From Trichormus sp. M33_DOE_039 (lineage in GTDB: Bacteria; Cyanobacteriota; Cyanobacteriia; Cyanobacteriales; Nostocaceae), in assembly GCA_015296085.1 (NCBI GenBank), contig DVDT01000007.1, positions 31,404-95,403 on the forward strand: DNA of 64,000 bases. The letters are read 5' to 3'. A program made the translations under genes and the position numbers. Of the stretch, positions 20,603 to 28,701 are shown one piece after another; positions within the stretch are counted from its first letter, which is position 1, and each line of letters begins with the position of its first letter. The notes beneath the pieces were generated by a model, which saw only the letters and a list, made by a program, of their open reading frames with translations, was not told the DNA's origin and did no database searches.

Positions 20603-21301
20603 ATGCAAGCTATTCAAGATTATCTGGTAGAAAAGCAAAATCAATTCGCACAACATTCTCTCTTTAAAAGACTGCTAAAAGAGCAATCTTTGCAAGAATT
20701 TGCCTCCTTATCTGCTCATTTGAGCTTTTGGGTAATGTCATTTCAGGATTTACTGCGACTGAATGAAGAGCGAATCACTAATATTGAAATTCGCAGTATT
20801 GTGCGTCAGCATCGATTAGAAGATATCGGTCATGAACAGTGGTTCTTGAAAGATATGAACCAAATGAAGTGTCCAGTCATAAATCTGCGATCGCTTTACA
20901 GCCATAATCATGCTACTACCCGTGAGGCGACATACGCACTGATGTCAGAAGTTTTTCAAGCACATAACGATTATGAACGCATTGCTCTATTGTTAGCTTT
21001 AGAATCTGCAGGTCATGTATTCTTCGGATTCACCGTCGATTTTGTAGAAAATCTTGGTTACTCTACTAGCCTAGTATATTTTTCTCATCACCATCTTGAG
21101 TGTGAGCAAGACCACGAAATATTTGAGCAAAAGATTGCAGAATATATTGCAAATATTCAACTTAGTCACAAAGAGACGCAGGACATATTAAATATAATTG
21201 ATCGTGTTTATAATGCTTTCACTCTTATGTTTGATGGCTTGCAAATTGTCATAGACTCAAATATTAAATCTAGAAAATTACCTAGATTAGCACTGGTATG
21301 A
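20603..21301 (+). CDS. Haem-oxygenase-fold (HDO/TenA-like) protein
   Basis: 232 residues, all-helical in composition, soluble. His/Glu pairs are spaced as in haem-oxygenase-like di-iron oxidases: E/H in the first helices, HRLEDIGHEQWFL near 72-84, ESAGHVFFGF near 136 and HHHLECEQDHE near 160. These could hold a di-iron centre. The family includes CADD, UndA-like and N-oxygenase enzymes as well as TenA; which branch this belongs to cannot be settled by eye. A DUF2358 gene follows 52 nt downstream on the same strand, so the two may be co-transcribed. No lipid or peptide synthase is next to it. Confidence 0.7.
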   Translation: MQAIQDYLVEKQNQFAQHSLFKRLLKEQSLQEFASLSAHLSFWVMSFQDLLRLNEERITNIEIRSIVRQHRLEDIGHEQWFLKDMNQMKCPVINLRSLYSHNHATTREATYALMSEVFQAHNDYERIALLLALESAGHVFFGFTVDFVENLGYSTSLVYFSHHHLECEQDHEIFEQKIAEYIANIQLSHKETQDILNIIDRVYNAFTLMFDGLQIVIDSNIKSRKLPRLALV

Positions 21302-21353
21302 TGTATGATTTTCCTGTTGTTGGTGTTTGAGTAAACAATCAAGGAAAATATTT

Positions 21354-21785
21354 GTGAAATCTCGCTTACCTATAGAACAAATCATCAAAATTCTACAACA
21401 GGATCTACCCACACTGTTTGAGCAAGATATTTCTTATGACATATACACTGCAGATATCTACTTTCAAGACCCAGTAAATAAATTTAAATATAAATTCAAT
21501 TATCGCATTATCTTTTGGACGTTGCGATTTCATGCTCGGCTATTCTTTACAGAAATCTACTTTGACTTACATGAAGTGTATCAGTCAGACCCAGATACAA
21601 TTATAGCCAAATGGACTGTCAGAGGCGTGTTGCGTGTTCCCTGGAAAGCACGAATTTTCTTCAATGGCTATTCAACCTATAAACTCAACCAAGATAATTT
21701 AATTTACGAACACATCGATACTTGGGATCGTTCTCCTAGAGAAATTCTTCAACAGTTTTGGCAAAAAGGGGAAGACGAAATTTAG
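21354..21785 (+). CDS. DUF2358 family protein
   Basis: 143 residues from GTG 21354, which is preceded by AAGGA 9 nt upstream; a TTG at 21327 in the same frame lacks such a site. The sequence reads as an SnoaL/NTF2-like fold: YDIYTADIYFQDPVNKF, FRFHARLFF-type core strands, IIAKWTVRGVLRVPWKARIFFNG and IYEHIDTWDRSPREIL. Matches the cyanobacterial/plastid DUF2358 family, function unknown. The acidic DPV and HIDTWD motifs are conserved in the family. Probably an operon with the upstream haem-oxygenase-fold gene. Confidence 0.8.
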   Translation: MKSRLPIEQIIKILQQDLPTLFEQDISYDIYTADIYFQDPVNKFKYKFNYRIIFWTLRFHARLFFTEIYFDLHEVYQSDPDTIIAKWTVRGVLRVPWKARIFFNGYSTYKLNQDNLIYEHIDTWDRSPREILQQFWQKGEDEI

Positions 21786-22251
21786 TAATTATTCCATACA
21801 AGTTACAGACGATAGTGAATAGGTAAGGAAAGTAATTCTCTTATTTTTTACTAATGCGTCGCTGTACTAGCTCACAATTTATAGACAATCGCCTATAGAG
21901 CTTAAGATGTCAATATACAGCCGTAAAGTTTAATACTATTTTAAGCAAGTTTAAAAAAACCTGAATTACTTCTTTTAGCTAGTGAGGTCAATGTAACGGT
22001 TAATTTAGGAAGCTGTTATGTATAATTTATAGCGTTATAATAACAACTGGCTACTAGTCAAAAATACGAGTAAAGCAATAAACATGGTTGAGTGGCATTG
22101 ACTGTGGAAATATTGGCAATAATATGACTCAAAAATCTAGTCAAATAAGAAATCGACAGCAGGAATACTGTTGTTTATAGTGTTACTCGTCAATAGGCTA
22201 GGAAATCACTAAGAAATCAAATCAATAACCAAAGGAGAAGGAGACGCATCT
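21786..22251. other. Intergenic region
   Basis: ~470 bp, AT-rich. Carries the strong ribosome site of the next gene (AAAGGAGAAGGAGA) at its end. No other signal seen. Confidence 0.45.
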
Positions 22252-23019
22252 ATGCCAGATACTGCTGTAGAATTTCCTAATTTAGAAAAATTTCAATCTA
22301 CTAATAGCACTGTAAAATTTACTGAAGCTGATCCTGAAATTATTAAAGAAATTCAAACCTTACTCAATACCAAAGGTTTGTATAAAGGTAAAATTGATGG
22401 TGTCGTAGGCGAACTAAGTCAAAAAGCGTTTGCAGAATTTAAAGAAAGTGTTTGGCTAGACTCTCCCGATATGTTGGGGCCGACTACTGCATCCACTTTA
22501 TTGGAGATTGCTGAAAACCATCAAACTAATGAAGAACAAACTCAACAATTAAAACCATTACCACCATCAACTTTAGGTAGTAAAACTGGACGTTCTTTAA
22601 AGTTGGTAACAGGAGAATTAGTTTATGAAAATGAACTGATAGTGACTGGAATTCCTCTCACTTGGGGGGAAATTACAAAAGGATGTGATCCAGAACGCAA
22701 CCCAGAATCCAAAACAGTAATTAACAACATTATCAAAGCAGCTAAAGGCTTTGGCAAAATTCGTGATAAATATGATAGTCCAATTTCTATCAATTCCGCC
22801 TATCGTCCGCCATCCGTGAATCGTCGCATAGGCGGCGCACGCTATTCTCAACATATTAATGGTTTAGCCCTTGATATTTGTCCTGTAGATGGTAACTTTA
22901 GCAGGCTGTTACAAATTTGCCGTGCTTCTGATTGCACAGGACTAGGTAGAGGAATGCACAAAGGTTTTATTCATTGCGATTGGCGGCCAGGTGGTCGTGT
23001 GGTTTTTGATTATCCTTAA
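22252..23019 (+). CDS. Peptidoglycan-binding M15-type peptidase
   Basis: 255 residues. Residues ~25-85 are a PG_binding_1 domain (IKEIQTLLNTKGLYKGKIDGVVG). The C-terminal half (~125-255) is an M15-type Zn peptidase: SAYRPPSVNRRIGG, then SQHINGLALDI (HxxxxxxD zinc ligands) and FIHCDWRP (third ligand). Such enzymes cut D-Ala bonds in peptidoglycan stem peptides or act in lysis. No signal peptide is seen, which is odd for a wall enzyme and recalls phage endolysins or non-classical export. A very strong ribosome site precedes the ATG. A terminator follows. Confidence 0.9.
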   Translation: MPDTAVEFPNLEKFQSTNSTVKFTEADPEIIKEIQTLLNTKGLYKGKIDGVVGELSQKAFAEFKESVWLDSPDMLGPTTASTLLEIAENHQTNEEQTQQLKPLPPSTLGSKTGRSLKLVTGELVYENELIVTGIPLTWGEITKGCDPERNPESKTVINNIIKAAKGFGKIRDKYDSPISINSAYRPPSVNRRIGGARYSQHINGLALDICPVDGNFSRLLQICRASDCTGLGRGMHKGFIHCDWRPGGRVVFDYP

Positions 23020-23033
23020 TTAGTCAGAGTATG

Positions 23034-23064
23034 GGGGTGTAAGTGTTGAAAACGCTTACACCCC
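23034..23064 (+). terminator. Terminator-like hairpin after the M15 gene
   Basis: Stem GGGGTGTAAG / CTTACACCCC, extendable by two more pairs (one G-U), 15 nt after the stop. Only a weak T-rich tail (TATATATTTGG). Confidence 0.6.
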
Positions 23065-23414
23065 TATATATTTGGCGATCGCTAAAATAAATTTACTGCA
23101 CGAAGAACTAACCAATATAAAATACCTAACTGCGATCGCCTTCGGTGGGGTATAGCCCATCGCACCTGTTGGCATTTTTCAGGCGATGTCTAGGTTAGTT
23201 ATGAACAACTTGCAACTCAAATGAATCTATTGAGTTCCTCAGTGCTTATTTAAGAGAATAAATTGGCTCAAGTAGAGAGCGATCGCACTTATTGGTATTT
23301 TGCAGGTGATCTCTTTTAACACATACTATTAAATATAGCTGGCTGTAATGGGGAAAGTGATTACAGTTTCCAATTTGTCAAAATGAAATTACATTAGCTT
23401 GTTAGGTTTTAAAA
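23065..23414. other. Intergenic region with degenerate HIP1 repeats
   Basis: Three GCGATCGC sites. Two related stretches (CATCGCACCTGTTGGCATTTTTCAGG-like near 23158 and GATCGCACTTATTGGTATTTTGCAGG-like near 23281, each shortened here) suggest an old duplication. No ORF. Confidence 0.4.
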
Positions 23415-24395
23415 ATGTATCTTGACTTCAGCGCAATAAAAACAGGTGAGGATTTTGAATTATTATGTGAAGATTTACTCGAATGTATCGGGTTTGAAAT
23501 AGAGTCTAAACCTGCTCGTGGGCCTGACCGTGGAAGAGATATTATTGCATCTCAAACCTTGATTGATGGGCTTGGAATCAAGGATAAGCATAGATATTTA
23601 ATTGAATGTAAGCATTATGCTGTGAGTGGGAAATCTGTTCGAGAAACTGATATTGGTAATCCTATCCCAAAAATGAGTACTCATTCTTGTGATCGATACC
23701 TACTAATTACTAGCACGGTACCTAGCGAAAACGTCCAGGCTCAGTTAAGTGCAATTAGTAATGCAGTACCTACATACAAAGCAACCATTTGGTCAAAAGG
23801 AGACTTGAGAAAGTATTTAAACAAATACCCAGAAGTTATAAAACGCTACTTTAAGCCGGAAAGTAATTTTATCAATACTCATCTAGAAGAAGTTGTAAAA
23901 ACTTTTAAGGAGTATATGAGATTGCCTGATAAGTTGAGTAATATTAAAAAACTATTACTGCAAAATCCTCAGATTCTTCCAATAGAAGCATATATGTCTT
24001 CCCATTACGAGTACCGTAATGAAATTCAATTTCCAGATGGTAGAATGATAGATTGTTTTGCAGTTCGTCCAGATAGTGGTGGTATTAGAGGTTATATGTA
24101 TTATCTGGGTTCACCCTATGAAGACCCATTTACAGATTCAGGACAGCCTAAAAAAGAGCTAAAGTTCCTACTTGATTCAGCATATAATCATACTAGTTTA
24201 GCTATTCAAATATTATCTCAGGAACACATACTTCATCCTGCAATCATTATGGGACAAGATTCAGCAGGTATGAAAAGAAAGTATTTTGCCCAGCGAAGAA
24301 TGAGGGGGTTTGGCCCATATGCTGAACTTAATATTTATATAATTGTTGGACAGCGTGCTTATTATAATGAAATGTATGAAATAAATAGGCTTTAG
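23415..24395 (+). CDS. Mrr-type restriction endonuclease with a second, Shedu-like C-terminal domain
   Basis: 326 residues. The first ~140 are an Mrr_cat nuclease fold: FELLCEDLLECIGFEIES, then the active site PDRGRDIIA (Asp) and YLIECKHY (E-x-K), a complete PD-(D/E)xK set. Residues ~170-326 are a second domain that I read, tentatively, as DUF4263/Shedu-like: LLLQNPQILP, an NEIQFPDGRMIDCFAV strand pair, a SPYEDPFTDSGQPKKELKFLLDSAY segment (given in part) and LHPAIIMGQDS. In Shedu nucleases an E-x-K precedes the Pro; here it reads YMYYLGSP, so this second site would be dead. Likely anti-phage or anti-plasmid. No methylase adjacent. Base composition is AT-rich relative to hupL. Confidence 0.75.
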   Translation: MYLDFSAIKTGEDFELLCEDLLECIGFEIESKPARGPDRGRDIIASQTLIDGLGIKDKHRYLIECKHYAVSGKSVRETDIGNPIPKMSTHSCDRYLLITSTVPSENVQAQLSAISNAVPTYKATIWSKGDLRKYLNKYPEVIKRYFKPESNFINTHLEEVVKTFKEYMRLPDKLSNIKKLLLQNPQILPIEAYMSSHYEYRNEIQFPDGRMIDCFAVRPDSGGIRGYMYYLGSPYEDPFTDSGQPKKELKFLLDSAYNHTSLAIQILSQEHILHPAIIMGQDSAGMKRKYFAQRRMRGFGPYAELNIYIIVGQRAYYNEMYEINRL

Positions 24396-24572
24396 TGCCT
24401 CATTGAATGGAAGGAAAAACTTTCAAAGTATTACGAATTTGCTATGCGAGGTTGTAATATAAAAATTGATATTTTAAGTTATAGTCGCCTTCTTCAAAAA
24501 TCTATCTGAATGAAATTTTCAATTTGATCCCTACTTTCAGCCTAGTATCATCACTAAATGGAATAATCAAGT

Positions 24573-24621
24573 ATCAGTTATCAGTAATGATAAAACTGAT
24601 AACTGATAACTGATAACTGAT
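24573..24621 (-). repeat. STRR heptamers forming a hairpin at the 3' end of hupL
   Basis: Four exact copies of AACTGAT (24594-24621) abut the hupL stop codon. With the left arm ATCAGTTATCAGT (24573-24585) they form a 13-bp perfect stem with a 9-nt loop, a possible terminator or mRNA 3' stabiliser. Confidence 0.75.
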
Positions 24622-26217
24622 TTAAGCAGTACGAAAACGTGCAAGTTCTTCGCCTGTCTTCGCATCATGGGCATGAACAGTACACACCAGACAAGAATCA
24701 AATGATCGCGCAACGTGTCCCACTTCCACAGGATCGGTAGGATCTTCAATCGGTGTCCCAATTAAAGCTTCCTCAATGGGGCCGCGGATACCATTACTAT
24801 CACGGGGGCCGACGTTCCAAGTAGTAGCAGCGATGACTTGGTAATTCTTAATCTTGCCATCTTCTATGTCTACCCAGTGACACAAAGAACCCCGTGAAGC
24901 TTCCGTTGCACCCCAACCGCGCCCATCTTTTTCCTTGGGTTTGATATACCAGGGATCGTTTAAGACAAACTCACGCAAACATCTTTCCGCTTGGCGGTAT
25001 AATTTGACAATTTCGTGGACACGTGCAAGCTGACGCACATGAATACTAGCACCACCCATTTCTTTGAAGACATCCAGGATGAACCCGTCGTAGTGTTGCC
25101 AAGATTCACCATGCTGACCACCTGCGACTAACTGACGCGCCAGGGGGCCGACTTCCAAGCGGCCGAAATCTTCATGTAATACCGCAGTTGCCCAAGAGTA
25201 GGCGTTGTTGAAGTCTTTATGATTTTTCTGGGTGGGTTTGGTGGTACGGTCAAAGGGGTGAACGTTAGCTGTACCTTCGTCATACCAGGAATGAGTTGTA
25301 TTCTCACGGGCAAAGGTATGATCCATCAAAGTATGGGTGTCGCTGAAGCTGTTGTACACACCACTTTTCATAATTACTGCCGCGTTGCGTCCGGCGATAG
25401 TCGGCTTCTGGTATCTATCTTCGTGAGGTAAATATCCCCAAGAAACGTATTTACCCACACCTGCGCCGTATCTATCTAAACCGATATCTAGACCCATGCG
25501 CCAATAGAAACCTAAGTCTGACTCACGATGTTTGATGTCTTCATCTAACCAGTCCATGAAGTCATCGTAAGTTTGGATTTCTTCATAGCGTTCTAAAGAA
25601 CAACCCAACCATACAGGTTCTAACCAGTTGGTGCGGAAATATTCTAAAATTGCCCAAGCACGGGTGATGTCTGTTAAGGTAGGGGCGCACATCACACCAC
25701 CGGGAACCATATAACTAGAGTGTGGCCATTGTCCACCAAACAAGGCATAAATCTCTACAGGTTTGCTAGAAATAGTCACACCGAGTTCATAAGATTTGCC
25801 TGTGAAAGCGGTAAAGCGGCGGACGGCTTCATCATAAAAGCGGCTACTACGGTATTTTTTATTAGTCAAGTCGATGGCGAATAATCCATAAAAGTAACGG
25901 GGAATACTTTGGATGGTTTCGACAATTTGACCAAGGTTTTTAGCTAAGATGGCATTGCGAGGAACTTCTGTACCCCAAGCAGTATCTAATGCCCAGGATG
26001 CGGAGGTTAAGTGAGAAGCACCGCAGATACCGCAAATTCGGGGTGTAACAATTAATCCCGCTTGTGGGTCTTTACCCCGGAGGATAATTTCAAATCCGCG
26101 AAATAGTTCGGCGTGTGTCCAGGCGTTTACTACCTGGCCATCGGCAATTTCAACGCGAACGTCTAAATCGCCCTCGACTCTACCGACGGGCGATATATCT
26201 AATGTTTGTTTTCCCAT
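24622..26217 (-). CDS. hupL: Uptake [NiFe]-hydrogenase large subunit
   Basis: Oxidises H2 released by nitrogenase and holds the NiFe centre. 531 residues. N-terminal L1 motif RICGICGASH (near residue 61) and C-terminal L2 motif SFDSCLVCTVHAHD supply the four Cys ligands. The tail after the last conserved His (AHDAKTGEELARFRTA) is removed by a maturation protease (HupW in Nostocales), not encoded in this window. The frame is contiguous: the 10-kb excision element that splits hupL in Anabaena PCC 7120 is missing. Follows hupS by 77 bp on the same strand, so co-transcribed. Confidence 0.98.
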   Translation of the reverse strand: MGKQTLDISPVGRVEGDLDVRVEIADGQVVNAWTHAELFRGFEIILRGKDPQAGLIVTPRICGICGASHLTSASWALDTAWGTEVPRNAILAKNLGQIVETIQSIPRYFYGLFAIDLTNKKYRSSRFYDEAVRRFTAFTGKSYELGVTISSKPVEIYALFGGQWPHSSYMVPGGVMCAPTLTDITRAWAILEYFRTNWLEPVWLGCSLERYEEIQTYDDFMDWLDEDIKHRESDLGFYWRMGLDIGLDRYGAGVGKYVSWGYLPHEDRYQKPTIAGRNAAVIMKSGVYNSFSDTHTLMDHTFARENTTHSWYDEGTANVHPFDRTTKPTQKNHKDFNNAYSWATAVLHEDFGRLEVGPLARQLVAGGQHGESWQHYDGFILDVFKEMGGASIHVRQLARVHEIVKLYRQAERCLREFVLNDPWYIKPKEKDGRGWGATEASRGSLCHWVDIEDGKIKNYQVIAATTWNVGPRDSNGIRGPIEEALIGTPIEDPTDPVEVGHVARSFDSCLVCTVHAHDAKTGEELARFRTA

Positions 26218-26232
26218 TCTCCTCTCCTAGTT

Positions 26233-26263
26233 GGGGATTGGGGATTGGGGATTGGGGATTGGG
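26233..26263. repeat. STRR heptamers (GGGGATT x4) between hupS and hupL
   Basis: Four exact GGGGATT units plus GGG fill about 30 of the 77 bp between the two structural genes. In other Nostoc strains the hupS-hupL spacer is also reported to carry repeats. Confidence 0.85.
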
Positions 26264-26294
26264 TCAGAATTTTCCCAGTCGCCAGCCCCAGTCC

Positions 26295-27257
26295 CTAAAC
26301 TGTAAAAAAGTCTTCATCTGCCCAATCTGGGGCTGTATTTTTAGCGACCATTGTAAGTAAGGCGTAGTCTTTGGTTTTGACTCCTGGGGGTAATTCTTTG
26401 GGAACTCCCATAACAGTTTGAGTCTTAAAGACTGTTCCGGGTTGGAGGTCAAAGAAAGGAAATTCGGGTTCTGTACAACCTAAACAGGGCATTCCGGCGC
26501 GTGTTTTGGAGGAAACGCGATTCCACAAGATGCGGTTGCAGGAGGAATGGGTCATGGGGCCGCGACAACCTAGGTCGTAGAATAAGCAGCCCTTGCGTTG
26601 ACCGAATTCGGCAGTGGTGGCTTTGTAGGCAAAGTGGACGTTACGAGTACAACCTGTTTGGGTGTAGGTGTTGAAGAAGGTTTGGGGACGATGTAGTTCA
26701 TCGAGGGCGATGTCTGCTATACGTCCAGTAGCGATCGCTACTAATATCTGTGTAATCCAATCGGGGTGTGACGGACATCCAGGAATATTAATTACTGGTA
26801 ATCCTGATTTAGCAACGAAATCCTTACCTAAAAAGCCACCTTCTTGACGTTTGAGAAATTGCAAACCTTGGGATTCGCTGGGGTTGGGGGACATGGCTGG
26901 GATTCCTCCCCAAGTGGCGCAGTCGCCTACCGCAACGACAAAGCTAGCAACTTTCGCTAGGTCAGTTAGCCAATCCTTCATGGGGCGATCGGCAAACCGA
27001 TTCCATTCGCCTGTTCCGTTGGGGGCATTAACTACACTACCTTCAAATACCAAAATATCGAGTGGTATTTTGCCGAGAATGCAGTCCCATAGTAAGGTTT
27101 GTACGTTGTTGCCTAGTTCCAATCCCAAAGAAGGATGCCAAAGTACCTTAATGCCAAAATCAGCAATTAAATCGCAGACTGTCGGTTCTTCGGCATTAAG
27201 AAAAGACATGGTATTGCCCGAACAAGCACCACCTTGCAGCCAGAGTACATTAGTCAT
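26295..27257 (-). CDS. hupS: Uptake [NiFe]-hydrogenase small subunit
   Basis: Electron-transfer subunit with three Fe-S clusters. 320 residues. It starts directly at TNVLWLQGGACSGNT (proximal-cluster Cys) with no twin-arginine signal, the cyanobacterial form, so it stays on the cytoplasmic side. Further cluster Cys are in GDCATWGG, INIPGCPSHPDW, QTGCTRNVHF, KGCLFYDLGCRGP and GMPCLGCTEP. First gene of hupSL. The ~580 bp upstream is shared with the divergent accessory/hyp cluster and should hold the heterocyst-type promoter; only an imperfect NtcA-like site was found there. Confidence 0.97.
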   Translation of the reverse strand: MTNVLWLQGGACSGNTMSFLNAEEPTVCDLIADFGIKVLWHPSLGLELGNNVQTLLWDCILGKIPLDILVFEGSVVNAPNGTGEWNRFADRPMKDWLTDLAKVASFVVAVGDCATWGGIPAMSPNPSESQGLQFLKRQEGGFLGKDFVAKSGLPVINIPGCPSHPDWITQILVAIATGRIADIALDELHRPQTFFNTYTQTGCTRNVHFAYKATTAEFGQRKGCLFYDLGCRGPMTHSSCNRILWNRVSSKTRAGMPCLGCTEPEFPFFDLQPGTVFKTQTVMGVPKELPPGVKTKDYALLTMVAKNTAPDWADEDFFTV

Positions 27258-27833
27258 TGGCTATTTACTTGTCTGTTGTTTACTATTTATGACGCAGGTG
27301 TGTACGCTTGTAGAGTTTCACCTGGTGATAAATTTGAAGTTTTAATTATTAAAATAAGCTACTTTTTGAGTAAATTTGCTTTTATTAAAGAAAAATTAAT
27401 ATTTAATTTTAAATTAAATATAAAAAATGTTCAGGACAAAAGGTAATTCGTGAGACAGATTTTCCGGAGAAATTATGAATAATAGAGGCGAATATATTTT
27501 GTCAATATAAATACTTCATAACTAGATGCTCAACTTATTATAGAAGTCAGATAGCTGAAATTATGAATGTTTAAAATAGACACTTAGAATCGCAATTACC
27601 CCCTAGAATTTCATAGTTAGAATGTTTTATATTAAAAAATTGATGCTTGCAATTTCGGTGAATGTTCATCAACAGAACTTTTAGCGAGTCATCATTCACC
27701 AAATATTAGGGGAATTACGCTTCATATATATCTGTGTAAATAAAGACATTTCGTGAATAGTTAAGAGTCTAGAGACTAGAGATTAAAAATTTCATGCCCC
27801 ACGCCTAGCTACTAACACGGAGAATCAGGAAAT
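27258..27833. other. Divergent promoter region between hupSL and the accessory/hyp cluster
   Basis: 576 bp, very AT-rich, no supported ORF. Control of hupSL and of the divergent small membrane protein gene must lie here. Confidence 0.5.
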
Positions 27834-28100
27834 ATGAGTGAATTTTTCAATCATCCTAGTGTGGAAGAATTTCTCACAAATATGGTAACAAGTGATTTAA
27901 CTTTAGTTACAGGATTATTGTGGCTAGTTATTGCCACTATTATCTCAATGATTGGTGGCGCAATTGGCGGAATGATACTAGCTGGTAAAGAAATAGGCTA
28001 TATATTTTCTGCAACGCTAGGAGCATTATTTGCACCGGCTGGAACAATTCCTACCATAATTATTGGGTTTGCTGTTCTAAATTTTTTGAGTAATTTTTAG
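27834..28100 (+). CDS. Small two-TM protein heading the extended hyp cluster
   Basis: 88 residues. Two hydrophobic helices (about 26-48 and 55-82) contain a glycine-zipper pattern (MIGGAIGGMILAG). ATG preceded by AGGA at good spacing. The gene is followed by another small membrane protein after 9 bp. The order of genes from here to hypB matches the extended hyp operon described in Nostoc PCC 7120, where the first genes are proposed to aid hydrogenase small-subunit assembly. Its own function is unknown; a membrane anchor role is a guess. Confidence 0.8.
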   Translation: MSEFFNHPSVEEFLTNMVTSDLTLVTGLLWLVIATIISMIGGAIGGMILAGKEIGYIFSATLGALFAPAGTIPTIIIGFAVLNFLSNF

Positions 28101-28109
28101 GAGATAACT

Positions 28110-28334
28110 ATGTTTGAATTAGGTTGGTTTTCTGCGAAATTGTTTTTTCAAGGTAAACTAATACGTGAACCACTGTATTTTGTTCGACAAACCAGCATTG
28201 GTATTAGCCTTGGTTTACTAGTGCTGATTTTACTCGCTCAATTAGAAATTCCGTTGTGTTTACCCATTACTTTATCTAGCTTGTCAACTGGCTTAATGAT
28301 GCCTTTTCTCCTCAAAGATTTCAAAATGAAGTAG
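28110..28334 (+). CDS. Small membrane protein, second gene of the extended hyp cluster
   Basis: 74 residues. An amphipathic N-terminus (MFELGWFSAKLFFQGKLI) precedes two hydrophobic helices (about 30-47 and 48-67). A GGAG ribosome site lies in the 9-bp gap after the preceding gene, so the two are translated from one transcript. No family recognised beyond conservation of position in Nostocales hydrogenase clusters (recalled). Confidence 0.8.
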   Translation: MFELGWFSAKLFFQGKLIREPLYFVRQTSIGISLGLLVLILLAQLEIPLCLPITLSSLSTGLMMPFLLKDFKMK

Positions 28335-28701
28335 GTAATACATCAGTTACTTATTTACTGAATACCTACTAATGGATAAGGATAATTTTAGGTTGGGTAG
28401 AGCAGCAGCAAAACCCAACACCTAGATCAATAGAATAAAAGTAAAGAGGGAAAATTTTCGTGTTTGGTTATATAATTTTAGACCATCAATCAATATTTAA
28501 GTAACGCAAAGAGTAATTAAATAACGAAAATTTTGGTTATAATCGCCTCTTTTTTCCCGTAAATATTGAATTAAACTATTTACAATTCAATTGATTATGA
28601 ATCATAGCAACTACTCTCTCTAATTGAAATATTCTACAAGTAGTTGTTTGCATCTAAGTGTATCGACCTTTGATAATTTAACTACTCATAATTAAGCTTT
28701 G
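28335..28701. other. Intergenic region
   Basis: ~370 bp, AT-rich. Could hold a second promoter for the TPR-to-hypB genes. No ORF or hairpin of note. Confidence 0.4.

Noticed and set aside
27501..27514. NtcA-like box GTC-N8-TAC upstream of hupS
   Set aside because: One mismatch to GTA-N8-TAC and about 245 bp from the hupS start, in very AT-rich DNA where such a hit is expected by chance.
27258..27833. Possible small gene in the hupS upstream region (frame at 27234-27446)
   Set aside because: Begins inside hupS antisense and becomes Lys/Phe/Asn-rich AT-driven sequence without a ribosome site.
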